A stretch of 64,000 nucleotides of DNA from Streptomyces paludis (GTDB lineage: Bacteria > Actinomycetota > Actinomycetes > Streptomycetales > Streptomycetaceae). The stretch spans positions 5,766,001 to 5,830,000 of the forward strand of contig NZ_CP031194.1 of assembly GCF_003344965.1 (NCBI RefSeq), in the 5' to 3' direction. Under the pieces are notes generated by a model. The model ran no database searches, was not told where the DNA came from, and saw only the letters and a program-made list of their open reading frames with translations. Below are positions 8,691 through 19,728 of the stretch, in pieces (the stretch's first letter is position 1; each line of letters opens with the position of its first letter). Both the position numbers and the translations under genes were made by a program.

Positions 8691-8766
8691 AGCAGAGCGT
8701 CTCACCCGCTCCGCAGACCGCACCGACGCGCTCCCCTCGCCTGCCTCACGGCACGGGGGGTTTTTT
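8677..8766 (+). promoter_or_regulatory. ilvB attenuator: alternative stem and terminator
   Basis: Bases 8677-8686 (AGCGCGTCGG, inside the last leader codons) are perfectly complementary to 8723-8732. The following imperfect hairpin, about 8733-8760 with core TGCC/GGCA and outer CCCC/GGGG pairs, is followed by six T residues (8761-8766). A ribosome moving through or stalled in the leader would decide whether the first stem forms. The exact antiterminator pairing cannot be settled by eye. Confidence 0.75.
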
Positions 8767-8828
8767 GTTGCACCGGAACGTCGCAAACCCTCGCAAAAAC
8801 CTCGCACACCCTCAGCTTCGAGAAGAGA

Positions 8829-10691
8829 ATGCCGATGACCGACCAGGCCACCGGGGCCCACCATCCGCAGCCGCGGGCCCGTAACGGCGGACAGTCCTCC
8901 GCCTCCCTCCCTGTCGAGCACGTCACGGGCGCCCAGTCGCTCATCCGCTCTCTTGAGGAAGTGGGCGCCGACACGGTATTCGGTATCCCCGGCGGCGCCA
9001 TCCTCCCGGCGTACGACCCGATGATGGACTCCACCCGGGTCCGGCACATCCTCGTCCGCCACGAGCAGGGCGCCGGCCACGCGGCCGAGGGGTACGCGCA
9101 GGCCACCGGCAAGGTCGGGGTCTGTATGGCGACCTCGGGCCCCGGCGCGACCAACCTGGTCACCCCGATCGCCGACGCGCACATGGACTCCGTGCCGATC
9201 GTCGCGATCACCGGCCAGGTGGCCAGCGCGGCCATCGGGACGGACGCCTTCCAGGAGGCGGACATCTGCGGCATCACGATGCCGATCACCAAGCACAACT
9301 TCCTGGTCACCAAGGCCGAGGACATCCCGCGGACCATCGCGGAGGCGTTCCACATCGCCTCCACCGGCCGCCCGGGGCCCGTCCTGGTCGACATCGCGAA
9401 GGACGCCCTCCAGGCGCGTACCACCTTCAGCTGGCCGCCCACCCACGATCTGCCCGGCTACCGCCCGGTCACCAAGCCGCACGCCAAGCAGATCCGCGAG
9501 GCCGCCAAGCTGATCACCCAGGCGAGCCGCCCGGTGCTGTACGTCGGCGGCGGCGTCCTGAAGGCCGGCGCCACCGCCGAGCTGAAGGTCCTCGCCGAGC
9601 TGACCGGCGCGCCCGTCACCACCACCCTGATGGCCCTGGGCGCCTTCCCCGACAGCCACCCGCTGCATGTGGGCATGCCGGGCATGCACGGCTCGGTCAC
9701 CGCCGTCACCGCGCTCCAGAAGGCCGACCTGATCGTCGCCCTCGGCGCCCGCTTCGACGACCGTGTCACCGGCAAGCTGGAGAGCTTCGCGCCGCACGCC
9801 AAGATCGTCCACGCCGATATCGACCCGGCCGAGATCGGCAAGAACCGCGTCGCGGACGTGCCGATCGTCGGGGACGCCCGCGAGGTCCTGGCCGATCTCG
9901 TCCAGGCCGTCCAGGCCGAGCACACCGACGGCCATGTCGGCGACTACACCGCGTGGTGGAACGACCTCAACCGCTGGCGCGAGACCTACCCCCTGGGCTA
10001 CGACCAGCCCGGCGACGGCACCCTCTCGCCGCAGCAGGTCATCCAGCGCATCGGACAGCTCGCCCCCGAGGACACGATCTTCGCCGCGGGCGTCGGCCAG
10101 CACCAGATGTGGGCCGCCCACTTCATCGAGTACGAGAAGCCCGCCACCTGGCTGAACTCCGGCGGCGCCGGAACGATGGGGTACGCCATCCCCGCGGCCA
10201 TGGGCGCCAAGGCAGGGCAGCCGGACCGTACCGTCTGGGCCATCGACGGCGACGGCTGCTTCCAGATGACCAACCAGGAACTCACCACCTGCGCCCTGAA
10301 CAACATCCCGGTCAAGGTCGCGATCATCAACAACGGCGCGCTCGGGATGGTCCGCCAGTGGCAGACCCTCTTCTACAACCAGCGCTACTCCAACACCGTC
10401 CTGCACGGCGGTGACGGCAGCGGCAGCGCGCCGACCGGCGGCACCCGCGTCCCGGACTTCGTGAAGCTGGCCGAGGCCATGGGCTGTGTCGCCATGCGCT
10501 GCGAGTCCCCGGACGAGCTGGACGCGGTGATCGCCAAGGCCAACGCCATCAACGACCGTCCCGTCGTGATCGACTTCATCGTCCACGAGGACGCCCAGGT
10601 CTGGCCGATGGTCGCCGCCGGCACCTCGAACGACGAGGTCATGGCCGCCAGGGACGTCCGTCCCGACTTCGGCGACAGCGCCGACGACTGA
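8829..10691 (+). CDS. ilvB: acetolactate synthase large subunit
   Basis: A 620-residue thiamine-diphosphate enzyme of the first common step in valine, leucine and isoleucine synthesis. It condenses two pyruvates to acetolactate, or pyruvate with 2-oxobutyrate to acetohydroxybutyrate. The N-terminal pyrimidine-binding domain carries the catalytic Glu79 ([14 protein letters not shown]). A central FAD-type domain follows, then the ThDP/Mg motif GDGCFQM...NN from about residue 474. Length is normal. ATG at 8829 follows GAGAAGAGA; a second in-frame ATG at 8835 is equally possible. ilvN follows after 29 bases, so both are probably one operon under the upstream attenuator. Confidence 0.97.
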   Translation: MPMTDQATGAHHPQPRARNGGQSSASLPVEHVTGAQSLIRSLEEVGADTVFGIPGGAILPAYDPMMDSTRVRHILVRHEQGAGHAAEGYAQATGKVGVCMATSGPGATNLVTPIADAHMDSVPIVAITGQVASAAIGTDAFQEADICGITMPITKHNFLVTKAEDIPRTIAEAFHIASTGRPGPVLVDIAKDALQARTTFSWPPTHDLPGYRPVTKPHAKQIREAAKLITQASRPVLYVGGGVLKAGATAELKVLAELTGAPVTTTLMALGAFPDSHPLHVGMPGMHGSVTAVTALQKADLIVALGARFDDRVTGKLESFAPHAKIVHADIDPAEIGKNRVADVPIVGDAREVLADLVQAVQAEHTDGHVGDYTAWWNDLNRWRETYPLGYDQPGDGTLSPQQVIQRIGQLAPEDTIFAAGVGQHQMWAAHFIEYEKPATWLNSGGAGTMGYAIPAAMGAKAGQPDRTVWAIDGDGCFQMTNQELTTCALNNIPVKVAIINNGALGMVRQWQTLFYNQRYSNTVLHGGDGSGSAPTGGTRVPDFVKLAEAMGCVAMRCESPDELDAVIAKANAINDRPVVIDFIVHEDAQVWPMVAAGTSNDEVMAARDVRPDFGDSADD

Positions 10692-10720
10692 GCCGCGAGA
10701 ACGAGAGAAGAGACGGACAC

Positions 10721-12386
<1,666 letters not shown>

Positions 12387-12396
12387 TACCTGGACG

Positions 12397-12438
12397 GGCG
12401 GCCCCGGTCCCGCGGAATCCGCGCGGACCGGGGCCGCC
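12397..12438 (+). terminator. terminator after ilvC
   Basis: Perfect 14-base arms (12397-12410 and 12425-12438) enclose a further CGCGG/CCGCG stem with an AAT loop and one bulged base. There is no T-run. It lies 10 bases after the ilvC stop. Confidence 0.75.
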
Positions 12439-12514
12439 GTACCGGCGCCGGCGCCGGGCCGCACGTACGAGTGATACCTGCCGCACGGGCGGAAGAAGTG
12501 CCCGGTGGCAGCAC

Positions 12515-12589
12515 TACACTGCTCAACACATACGCGTCAGGCCCACAGCGTCGTGCGTCTTTCACGCGGTTAGGGCGCGTCACGCCCTA
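12515..12589 (+). promoter_or_regulatory. serA leader: possible -10 and inverted repeat
   Basis: TACACT at 12515-12520 resembles a -10 box, without a good -35. Downstream, TAGGGCG (12571-12577) and CGCCCTA (12583-12589) form a perfect 7-base inverted repeat with a 5-base spacer. It would lie in a 5' untranslated region of about 125 bases if transcription starts near 12527. The remainder of the 266-base ilvC-serA gap shows nothing else. Confidence 0.35.
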
Positions 12590-12652
12590 GGACCCCTCCA
12601 CCGCATGCGGCCGTCGGGACGGCCGTCCGCAATGGGACTTGTGAGGACTCAC

Positions 12653-14245
12653 GTGAGCTCGAAACCTGTCGTACTCATCGCTGAAGAGCTTTCGCCCGCC
12701 ACCGTCGACGCGCTCGGTCCGGATTTCGAGATCCGGCACTGCAACGGCGCCGACCGCGCGGAGCTGCTGCCGGCCATCGCCGACGTGGACGCGATTCTCG
12801 TCCGCTCCGCGACCAAGGTGGACGCCGAGGCCGTCGCCGCGGCGACGAAGCTGCGGGTCGTGGCCCGCGCCGGGGTGGGCCTCGACAATGTCGACGTCTC
12901 CGCCGCCACCAAGGCCGGCGTGATGGTCGTCAACGCGCCGACCTCCAACATCGTCACCGCCGCGGAGCTGGCCTGCGGTCTGCTGGTCGCCACGGCGCGC
13001 AACATCCCGCAGGCGAACACCGCGCTCAAGAACGGCGAGTGGAAGCGCTCCAAGTACACGGGCGTCGAGCTGAGCGAGAAGACCCTCGGCGTCGTCGGTC
13101 TCGGCCGTATCGGTGTGCTGGTCGCGCAGCGCATGTCCGCCTTCGGCATGAAGATCGTCGCGTACGACCCCTATGTGCAGCCGGCCCGCGCCGCTCAGAT
13201 GGGCGTCAAGCTGCTGACCCTGGACGAGCTGCTCGAAGTCTCCGACTTCATCACCGTGCACCTCCCCAAGACGCCCGAGACCCTCGGTCTGATCGGTGAC
13301 GAGGCGCTGCACAAGGTCAAGCCGTCCGTCCGGATCGTCAACGCCGCGCGCGGCGGGATCGTGGACGAGGAGGCGCTCGCCTCCGCGCTCAAGGAGGGCC
13401 GGGTCGCCGGCGCCGGGCTCGACGTGTACACGAAGGAGCCCTGCACGGACTCCCCGCTCTTCCAGTTCGACCAGGTCGTCTGCACCCCGCACCTCGGCGC
13501 GTCCACCGACGAGGCGCAGGAGAAGGCGGGTATCGCGGTCGCCCGCTCGGTGCGGCTGGCGCTCGCCGGCGAGCTGGTCCCCGACGCGGTCAACGTCCAG
13601 GGCGGGGTCATCGCCGAGGACGTACGGCCCGGTCTGCCGCTCGCCGAGAAGCTCGGCCGGATCTTCACCGCCCTCGCGGGCGAGGTCGCGGCCCGCCTCG
13701 ATGTCGAGGTGTACGGCGAGATCACCCAGCACGATGTGAAGGTGCTCGAACTCTCCGCGCTCAAGGGCGTGTTCGAGGACGTCGTCGCCGAGACCGTGTC
13801 GTACGTCAACGCGCCGCTGTTCGCGCAGGAGCGCGGTGTCGAGGTCCGGCTGACCACCTCCAGCGAGTCCCCGAACCACCGCAACGTGGTCACCGTGCGC
13901 GGCACGCTCTCCAGCGGCGAGGAGGTCTCGGTCTCCGGCACCCTGGCCGGCCCCAAGCACCTGCTGAAGATCGTCGCGATCGGTGAGTACGACGTGGAGC
14001 TGGCGCTCGCCGACCACATGGTCGTCCTGCGCTACGAGGACCGTCCGGGCGTGGTCGGCACCGTCGGCCGGATCCTCGGCGAGGCCGGTCTCAACATCGC
14101 CGGGATGCAGGTCGCGCGCGCGGAGGAGGGCGGCGAGGCGCTGGTCGTCCTCACCGTCGACGACACCGTGCCGCCGGCGGTGCTCACCGAGATCGCCGAC
14201 GAGATCGGCGCGGCCTCGGCCCGCTCGGTGAACCTGACCGACTGA
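12653..14245 (+). CDS. serA: D-3-phosphoglycerate dehydrogenase
   Basis: A 530-residue long-form enzyme catalysing the NAD-dependent oxidation of 3-phosphoglycerate, the first step of serine synthesis. Domains in order are substrate-binding, NAD-binding (GVVGLGRIG near residue 146), an ASB intervening domain (about 320-450), and a C-terminal ACT domain (from VLRYEDRPGVVGTVGRILGEAGLNI) that normally binds serine. The start is GTG with GAGGA upstream, giving MSSKPVVLIAEE. The upstream open frame within ilvC sequence is a GC artefact. It has its own terminator and probably its own promoter. Confidence 0.96.
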   Translation: MSSKPVVLIAEELSPATVDALGPDFEIRHCNGADRAELLPAIADVDAILVRSATKVDAEAVAAATKLRVVARAGVGLDNVDVSAATKAGVMVVNAPTSNIVTAAELACGLLVATARNIPQANTALKNGEWKRSKYTGVELSEKTLGVVGLGRIGVLVAQRMSAFGMKIVAYDPYVQPARAAQMGVKLLTLDELLEVSDFITVHLPKTPETLGLIGDEALHKVKPSVRIVNAARGGIVDEEALASALKEGRVAGAGLDVYTKEPCTDSPLFQFDQVVCTPHLGASTDEAQEKAGIAVARSVRLALAGELVPDAVNVQGGVIAEDVRPGLPLAEKLGRIFTALAGEVAARLDVEVYGEITQHDVKVLELSALKGVFEDVVAETVSYVNAPLFAQERGVEVRLTTSSESPNHRNVVTVRGTLSSGEEVSVSGTLAGPKHLLKIVAIGEYDVELALADHMVVLRYEDRPGVVGTVGRILGEAGLNIAGMQVARAEEGGEALVVLTVDDTVPPAVLTEIADEIGAASARSVNLTD

Positions 14246-14265
14246 TCCACCCACGAGGTACGCGA

Positions 14266-14291
14266 GGGGCCCGGCGGCGACGCCGGGCCCC
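14266..14291 (+). terminator. terminator after serA
   Basis: A perfect 11-base stem (GGGGCCCGGCG with CGCCGGGCCCC) and a GCGA tetraloop, 20 bases after the serA stop. Confidence 0.8.
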
Positions 14292-14324
14292 TTCCGCGTG
14301 CCGTACCCCGGAGAGGAACGCGAC

Positions 14325-14867
14325 ATGTCCGACGACCGTTTCCTGCGCATCCACAGCCCCGAGTTCCAGGCCATGGCGGACCGGGTCCTGCGCGTCACCG
14401 CGCTCACCTCGCGCCTCAACGTCCTGCCCTTCGACGACGAGGCCGGAAAGGCGGAGCTGTTCGAGCAGATCCTCGGCAGGCCGCTCCCGGCGCGCACCAC
14501 GATCTATCCGCCCTTCTACACGGACCACGGCCTCCATCTCGACCTCGCCGAGCGCGTGTTCATCAACCAGAACTGCACGTTCCTGGATTACGCCGGGATC
14601 CGGCTCGGCGAACGCGTGATGGTCGGCCCCAAGGTCACCTTCATCACCAGCGGCCACCCGGTCGACCCCGAGGAACGACGGGTATGGCTGACCGGCGCGC
14701 CCATCGACGTGGCGGAGAACGTATGGATCGGCGCCGGCGCCACAATCCTGCCCGGCGTCACCATCGGCCACGACGCAGTGATCGCCGCCGGCGCGGTCGT
14801 CGCCGAGGACGTCCCCCCGGCGAGCCTGGTAACGGGCACCAAGGCAGCCGTACGCAGGCAGTGGTGA
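14325..14867 (+). CDS. sugar O-acetyltransferase (maltose/galactoside acetyltransferase type)
   Basis: A 180-residue left-handed beta-helix acetyltransferase that should transfer acetyl from acetyl-CoA to a sugar hydroxyl. An N-terminal maltose-acetyltransferase helical cap (about residues 8-60) precedes hexapeptide repeats. Typical segments are the active-site loop around VFINQNCTFLDYAGIRLG, TSGHPVDPEER, and the repeat run WIGAGATILPGVTIGHDAVIAAGAVVAEDVPP. The ATG at 14325 follows GGAGAGG; an in-frame GTG at 14298 has no such site. The acceptor sugar is unknown. The gene stands alone between serA and a membrane-protein gene. Confidence 0.87.
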   Translation: MSDDRFLRIHSPEFQAMADRVLRVTALTSRLNVLPFDDEAGKAELFEQILGRPLPARTTIYPPFYTDHGLHLDLAERVFINQNCTFLDYAGIRLGERVMVGPKVTFITSGHPVDPEERRVWLTGAPIDVAENVWIGAGATILPGVTIGHDAVIAAGAVVAEDVPPASLVTGTKAAVRRQW

Positions 14868-14946
14868 CGACACCTCGGCGACGTCTCGGGCGGGCCGCAG
14901 CCGCCGCGCGTTGTCCTGCCCACGCCACGATGCAAAGATCTTCCTT

Positions 14947-15429
14947 ATGCATGGGTCCCCTTCACCGCAGTCCGATCAGCCGCGAACGCCGCCCGCTGAA
15001 CCCCCTTCCCCAGCGCGGTCGGAGCCGCCGGAGGCCCTGACTGACCGGGCCGCGCGGCCTGTTGGGCCGTTGGCGATCGCCTTGGCGGTCGGGCTGCTGC
15101 TCGGGGGCGGGGGTGTGGGCGCGGCATGGGCGCTCTCGGGGGACGGTGATGAGCCGGGGGCGCGGGCCGACGCCGTGGCCGCCTGCGCGGCTCTCGACGG
15201 GTTCGACGAGTCGATGTACATGACCAAGGGCTCCGCCGGGGAAGTGGCGGGCCACCGCTGGGGCGCCGCGTACAGCCTCTCGCGCGCGGCCGCGGCGGGC
15301 GACGCCGCGTACAAGCCGCTCGCGAACGCGATCCAGGGGGCGTCCGACCGGATCATGTCGACGTTCGAGGTCGATGCCGAGGCGAAGGCGGGCATACGCA
15401 AGGCGCGCGTCCTCTGCGCGGACCTCTGA
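14947..15429 (+). CDS. hypothetical single-pass membrane protein
   Basis: A 160-residue protein. The first 45 residues are Pro/Ser-rich and presumably cytoplasmic. A single hydrophobic segment follows (PLAIALAVGLLLGGGGVGAAWALS), then an extracytoplasmic domain of about 90 residues with three cysteines (AVAACAALDGF near its start and RVLCADL at the C-terminus). I do not recognise the family. The ribosome-binding site is weak (purine-rich CAAAGA), so the exact start is uncertain. It is convergent with the PucR regulator gene, with 25 bases between stops. Confidence 0.6.
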   Translation: MHGSPSPQSDQPRTPPAEPPSPARSEPPEALTDRAARPVGPLAIALAVGLLLGGGGVGAAWALSGDGDEPGARADAVAACAALDGFDESMYMTKGSAGEVAGHRWGAAYSLSRAAAAGDAAYKPLANAIQGASDRIMSTFEVDAEAKAGIRKARVLCADL

Positions 15430-15454
15430 CCCACCGTCGCGGGTACCCAAAGGA

Positions 15455-16642
15455 TCAGAGCCGGGCCGCCTTCAGGGCCATGTGGAGGAGGAGCCGGTCC
15501 TCGCCGTTGGCCAGGTCCAGGCCGGTGAGCTGTTCGATCCGGGAGAGCCGGTAGTAGAGCGTCTGGCGGTGGATGCCGAGTGCGGCGGCGGTGCGGCCTG
15601 CCTGGCCCGCGTGGTCGAGGAAGACCTCGGCGGTGTGGGCCAGTTCGGTGTGGGTGGGGGTCAGCAGGGTGCGGACGGTGGGGTCGGGGGTGCGGGGGAG
15701 GGCGGTCAGCAGGCGGTACGGGCCGATGGCCGTCCACTGGGCCACCGGGCCGAAGCGGGGCCGGCCCACGGACGCGCGGGCCGCGGCGACCGCCTCGCGC
15801 CAGGCGTCGGGCAGGTCGGCGGGGCCCCGGCGCGGGGCGCCCGCGCCCGCTCCGGTCGTCGGGCCCGCGCCCTCGCGCAGCCGGGCGGCGGCCGTCAGGG
15901 CGGGGGTGAGCGCGTCGGCCGACCGGAGCCGTACGAGCAGGGCCAGTGCCTGGGGTGGGGGCGGTGCGTCCGGGGCGCTGGTGTGGGTGTCGGTGGGGGC
16001 CGGTTCGTCGGGTCCGTACGGCAGGGTGCACAGGGCCGCCGTGCCCGGGACCGCCCGTACCCCCGGTTCCTCCCCGGGCCACGGCGCCACGCACAGCAGC
16101 ACATGCGGCCCCTCCGCCCCCGGGCCGAGCGCCGTGCGCAGCGCGGCCACCGCCATGTCCCGCTGCCAGCCGGGACCGGCGGTGAGCACGGCCCGCAGCT
16201 CCCGGGCCAGATCGACGCCCGACCGCAGCTCGTCGGCGAGCAGATCCCCGATCCGGCCGGTCACCTCCATGGCCGCCGCCAGCCGGGACGCGGCCGGGCC
16301 CGGGTCCGCGTCGTCCAGCAGCAGCCAGACATAGCCGAGGACCTGGCCCCGGTGACGGACCGGCAGACAGATCCGGCCCCGGAAGACCCCCGCGTCCGGC
16401 GCCGCCGGGATCCGGACCGGCGCGGTCGCCCGGGTGATGCCGAAGCCCTCGAACCAGGCGCGGACCGCCGGGGTGGACTTCCGGGTCAGGATCGACCGCG
16501 TCCTGACCGGATCCATCACCGTGTCGTCCACGCTGTCGTGCGCGCCGAAGGCGATCAGCCCGAAGTCGCGGTTCTCCAGCGTCGCCGGGACGCCGAGCAG
16601 CGCCGAGATCTCGTCGACCAGTTCCTGGTAATCGTCCTTCAC
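15455..16642 (-). CDS. PucR-family regulator, probable controller of proline catabolism
   Basis: A 395-residue transcription factor. The N-terminal two-thirds contain a GAF-like sensory region (from about residue 20) and a Pro-rich linker. The C-terminal 60 residues form the PucR/CdaR helix-turn-helix ([24 protein letters not shown] then [17 protein letters not shown]). GTG at 16642 is preferred: GGGAGA lies upstream and the product starts [13 protein letters not shown]. An in-frame ATG at 16681 overlaps a palindrome and lacks a ribosome-binding site. It is divergent from proline dehydrogenase, so control of proline catabolism is a reasonable inference. The inducer is not evident. Confidence 0.85.
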   Translation of the reverse strand: MKDDYQELVDEISALLGVPATLENRDFGLIAFGAHDSVDDTVMDPVRTRSILTRKSTPAVRAWFEGFGITRATAPVRIPAAPDAGVFRGRICLPVRHRGQVLGYVWLLLDDADPGPAASRLAAAMEVTGRIGDLLADELRSGVDLARELRAVLTAGPGWQRDMAVAALRTALGPGAEGPHVLLCVAPWPGEEPGVRAVPGTAALCTLPYGPDEPAPTDTHTSAPDAPPPPQALALLVRLRSADALTPALTAAARLREGAGPTTGAGAGAPRRGPADLPDAWREAVAAARASVGRPRFGPVAQWTAIGPYRLLTALPRTPDPTVRTLLTPTHTELAHTAEVFLDHAGQAGRTAAALGIHRQTLYYRLSRIEQLTGLDLANGEDRLLLHMALKAARL

Positions 16643-16673
16643 CGGGGCATTCTCCCACCGCCCGACGCCGTCT

Positions 16674-16719
16674 TCAGACATCTGTCTGAGATCCCGGCCA
16701 CGGATGCGTGACAGCTGTC
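16674..16719. promoter_or_regulatory. two palindromes between PucR and proline dehydrogenase genes
   Basis: TCAGACA-TC-TGTCTGA (16674-16689) and GACAGCTGTC (16710-16719) share TGTC half-sites. They lie in the 184-base divergent promoter region, upstream of a possible -10 (TAGGTT, 16745-16750) for proline dehydrogenase. They are candidate operators for the PucR regulator. Confidence 0.5.
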
Positions 16720-16826
16720 GATGGCAGAGGATCGGAGCGCTCTCTAGGTTTCAGAGTGTTCCCCCGCCGCGCACGCCCCCGGCGCACCGCGGCCGTTCCG
16801 TACTCACCGTCACCGTGGAGGTGCCC

Positions 16827-17753
16827 GTGCTGGGTCCCGTGATCCTTGCCGCGTCGCGGAGCGACGCCATGCGGCGTGCCGTCTCGGCCGCCCCGGTGAC
16901 CCGGCCCGTGGTGGACCGGTTCATCGCCGGTGAGTCCATCGAGCAGATGACCCCCGTCCTCGCGGAGCTGGCCGGCCGCGGGTTGCAGGTCACCCTCGAC
17001 GTCCTCGGCGAGGACATCACCGATCCGGCCGAGGCACGCGCCGCCCGGGACGCGTATCTGCGGCTCATCGAGGCGCTCGCCCCGCTGGAGCTGGGCCCCC
17101 GCGCCGAGATGTCGGTGAAGCTCTCCTCCTTCGGCCAGGCGCTGCCCGGCGGCCACGACCTCGCGCTGGCCAATGTCACCGCCGTCGTCGAGGCCGCCGC
17201 CGCGATCGGCACCACGGTCACCCTCGACGCCGAGGACCACACCACCCTCGACTCGATGCTCGCCATCCACGCCGAACTGCGCGTCCGCTTCCCGGAGACC
17301 GGCGCGGTCGTCCAGTCGTACCTCTTCCGTACGGAAGAGGACTGCCGCGCCCTCGCCGACGCCGGATCGCGCGTCCGTCTCGTCAAGGGCGCCTACAAGG
17401 AGCCCGGCTCGGTCGCGTACCTCGACAAGGCCGAGGTCGACCGCGCGTACGTCCGCTGCCTGCGGATCCTGATGGACGGCGCCGGCTACCCGATGGTCGG
17501 CACCCACGACCCGCGCCTCGTCGCGATCGCCCAGGACCTCGCGCACCGCGCCGGGCGCAAGCTCGACGAGTACGAGTTCCAGATGCTGTACGGCATCCGC
17601 GAGGCCGAGCAGGTCCGGCTCGCCGCCGAGGGACACCGGATGCGGGTCTATGTCGCGTACGGCACCGACTGGTACGGATATTTCATGCGCCGCCTCGCCG
17701 AGCGCCCCGCCAACCTCGCGTTCTTCCTGCGCTCGCTCGTCAGCCGCGGCTGA
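16827..17753 (+). CDS. proline dehydrogenase (monofunctional)
   Basis: A 308-residue FAD enzyme that oxidises L-proline to pyrroline-5-carboxylate, coupled to the respiratory chain. The (beta/alpha)8 barrel shows family stretches such as EMSVKLSSFGQ, TVTLDAEDHTTLDSML, VQSYLFRTEEDC and RLVKGAYKEP, with the C-terminal YGTDWYGYFMRRLAERP carrying the paired Arg residues that bind substrate carboxylate. GTG at 16827 follows GTGGAGG; the open frame upstream to 16704 shows poor codon bias. The next gene, pruA, starts 28 bases later. Together they convert proline to glutamate. Confidence 0.92.
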   Translation: MLGPVILAASRSDAMRRAVSAAPVTRPVVDRFIAGESIEQMTPVLAELAGRGLQVTLDVLGEDITDPAEARAARDAYLRLIEALAPLELGPRAEMSVKLSSFGQALPGGHDLALANVTAVVEAAAAIGTTVTLDAEDHTTLDSMLAIHAELRVRFPETGAVVQSYLFRTEEDCRALADAGSRVRLVKGAYKEPGSVAYLDKAEVDRAYVRCLRILMDGAGYPMVGTHDPRLVAIAQDLAHRAGRKLDEYEFQMLYGIREAEQVRLAAEGHRMRVYVAYGTDWYGYFMRRLAERPANLAFFLRSLVSRG

Positions 17754-17781
17754 CCCCTCTCACCCAAGGAGCTTCGCCACC

Positions 17782-19413
17782 ATGGACGCAGTGACCCAGG
17801 TTCCCGCGCCGGTCAACGAGCCGGTGCACGGCTACGCCCCCGGCTCCGCCGAGCGCGCCCGCCTGGAGGTCAAGCTCAAGGAGCTGGCCGAGAACCCCGT
17901 CGACCTGCCGATGACCATCGGCGGCGAGAAGCGGATGGGCGGCGGCGCGCGCGTCGATGTCGTCCAGCCGCACAACCACGGCGCCGTGCTGGGCACCTTC
18001 GCGGGCGCCACCGAGCAGGACGCGCGGGACGCCGTCGACGCCGCGCTGGCCGCCGCCCCCGCCTGGCGCGCGATGGCCTTCGACGACCGCGCCGCGATCA
18101 TCCTGCGCGCCGCCGAACTGCTCTCCGGGCCCTGGCGCGAGACGCTGGCCGCCGCGACCATGCTCGGCCAGTCCAAGACCGTCCAGCAGGCCGAGATCGA
18201 CACCCCGTGCGAACTCGTCGACTTCTGGCGCTTCAACGTCAAGTACGCCCGCGACCTGCTGGCCGAGCAGCCGCCGGCCAACTCGCCCGGCGTGTGGAAC
18301 CGGCTCGACCACCGGCCGCTCGAAGGCTTCGTCTACGCGATCACCCCGTTCAACTTCACGGCGATCGCGGGCAATCTGCCCACCGCGCCCGCGCTCATGG
18401 GCAATGTGGTCGTGTGGAAGCCGTCCCCGACGCAGACCCTCTCCGCCGTCCTGCTGATGCGGGTGCTGGAGGAGGCCGGACTGCCCAAGGGCGTCATCAA
18501 CCTGGTGACGGGCGACGGCATCGCCGTCTCCGAGGTGGCCCTGAACCACCCCGAGCTGGCGGGCATCCACTTCACCGGCTCGACCCGGACCTTCCAGCAC
18601 CTGTGGAAGACCGTCGGCGCCAACATCGAGAAGTACCGCTCCTACCCGCGCATCGTCGGCGAGACGGGCGGCAAGGACTTTGTCGTCGCCCACCCGAGCG
18701 CCGACCGCGCCATCCTCAAGACCGCGCTGACCAGGGGCTCCTTCGAGTACCAGGGCCAGAAGTGCTCGGCCTCCTCGCGCGCGTACATCCCCGCGTCGAT
18801 CTGGCACGACGGCTTCGCGGAGGAGTTCGCGGCCGAGGTCGACGGGATCGCCATGGGTGATGTCACCGATCTGTCGAACTTCATCGGGGCGGTCATCGAC
18901 GAGCGCGCCTTCGCCAAGAACAAGGCCGCGATCGACCGCGCCGCCGCCGACCCGGCCTGCACCGTCGTCGCGGGCGGCACGTACGACGACTCCGTCGGCT
19001 ACTTCGTCCGCCCGACCGTGATCCTCTGCACGGACCCGGAGAGCGAGGTCTTCACGGACGAGTACTTCGGCCCGATCCTCGCCGTGCATGTGTACGAGGA
19101 CGACGCGTACGACGCGATGCTGGCCCAGATGGAGTCCGTCTCGGCGTACGCCCTGACCGGCGCCGTCATCGCGAACGACCGCGCCGCCGCCGCCGCGACG
19201 ATGGAGAAGCTCCGCTACGCGGCCGGCAACTTCTACATCAACGACAAGTCGACCGGCGCGGTCGTCGGCCAGCAGCCCTTCGGCGGCGGGCGCGCCTCCG
19301 GCACCAACGACAAGGCGGGCGCCCCGCAGAATCTGACGCGCTGGACGCTGACCCGCGCCATCAAGGAGACGCTGGTCCCGCCGACGGACTACCGCTACCC
19401 CCACATGGGCTGA
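17782..19413 (+). CDS. pruA: L-glutamate gamma-semialdehyde dehydrogenase (1-pyrroline-5-carboxylate dehydrogenase)
   Basis: A 543-residue NAD-dependent aldehyde dehydrogenase giving glutamate, the second step of proline degradation. Visible features are the catalytic Cys in YQGQKCSASSR, the general-base Glu in GETGGKD, the cofactor segment FTGSTRTF, and the C-terminal INDKSTGAVVGQQPFGGGRASGTNDK typical of this subfamily. AAGGAGC precedes the ATG at 17782. Length is normal. It is co-transcribed with proline dehydrogenase and followed by a strong hairpin. Confidence 0.95.
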   Translation: MDAVTQVPAPVNEPVHGYAPGSAERARLEVKLKELAENPVDLPMTIGGEKRMGGGARVDVVQPHNHGAVLGTFAGATEQDARDAVDAALAAAPAWRAMAFDDRAAIILRAAELLSGPWRETLAAATMLGQSKTVQQAEIDTPCELVDFWRFNVKYARDLLAEQPPANSPGVWNRLDHRPLEGFVYAITPFNFTAIAGNLPTAPALMGNVVVWKPSPTQTLSAVLLMRVLEEAGLPKGVINLVTGDGIAVSEVALNHPELAGIHFTGSTRTFQHLWKTVGANIEKYRSYPRIVGETGGKDFVVAHPSADRAILKTALTRGSFEYQGQKCSASSRAYIPASIWHDGFAEEFAAEVDGIAMGDVTDLSNFIGAVIDERAFAKNKAAIDRAAADPACTVVAGGTYDDSVGYFVRPTVILCTDPESEVFTDEYFGPILAVHVYEDDAYDAMLAQMESVSAYALTGAVIANDRAAAAATMEKLRYAAGNFYINDKSTGAVVGQQPFGGGRASGTNDKAGAPQNLTRWTLTRAIKETLVPPTDYRYPHMG

Positions 19414-19443
19414 CCTGCCCCGGCCCTCACCGGCCCCCCGATC

Positions 19444-19485
19444 CCGCCCCCGCACCGGTTGCCCCCCCTTCCGGTGCGGGGGCGG
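19444..19485 (+). terminator. terminator after pruA
   Basis: A perfect 15-base stem (CCGCCCCCGCACCGG with its complement at 19471-19485) and a 12-base pyrimidine-rich loop, about 30 bases after pruA. Confidence 0.8.
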
Positions 19486-19728
19486 TCCGCTGCGCGGGGT
19501 CAGGGGCCCGCCGTCTCAGATAGTAGGAAGTCCGAGTAATTGTGCAGACAGCGCGCCCTCGCTCGCTTAGCTTGGAATGAGCCGAACGTATCGCCGCATC
19601 CGGCGAACGGCGGTCGAGGGCCCGCGCCCCGTACAGGCCACCCCTGTCGCGCCCGCCCCCCGCCCCTTCCGGTATCACGCTGCCGCTGGCGCACGCGTGT
19701 CCCCACTGCCCCGAGGAGCTGATCCACC

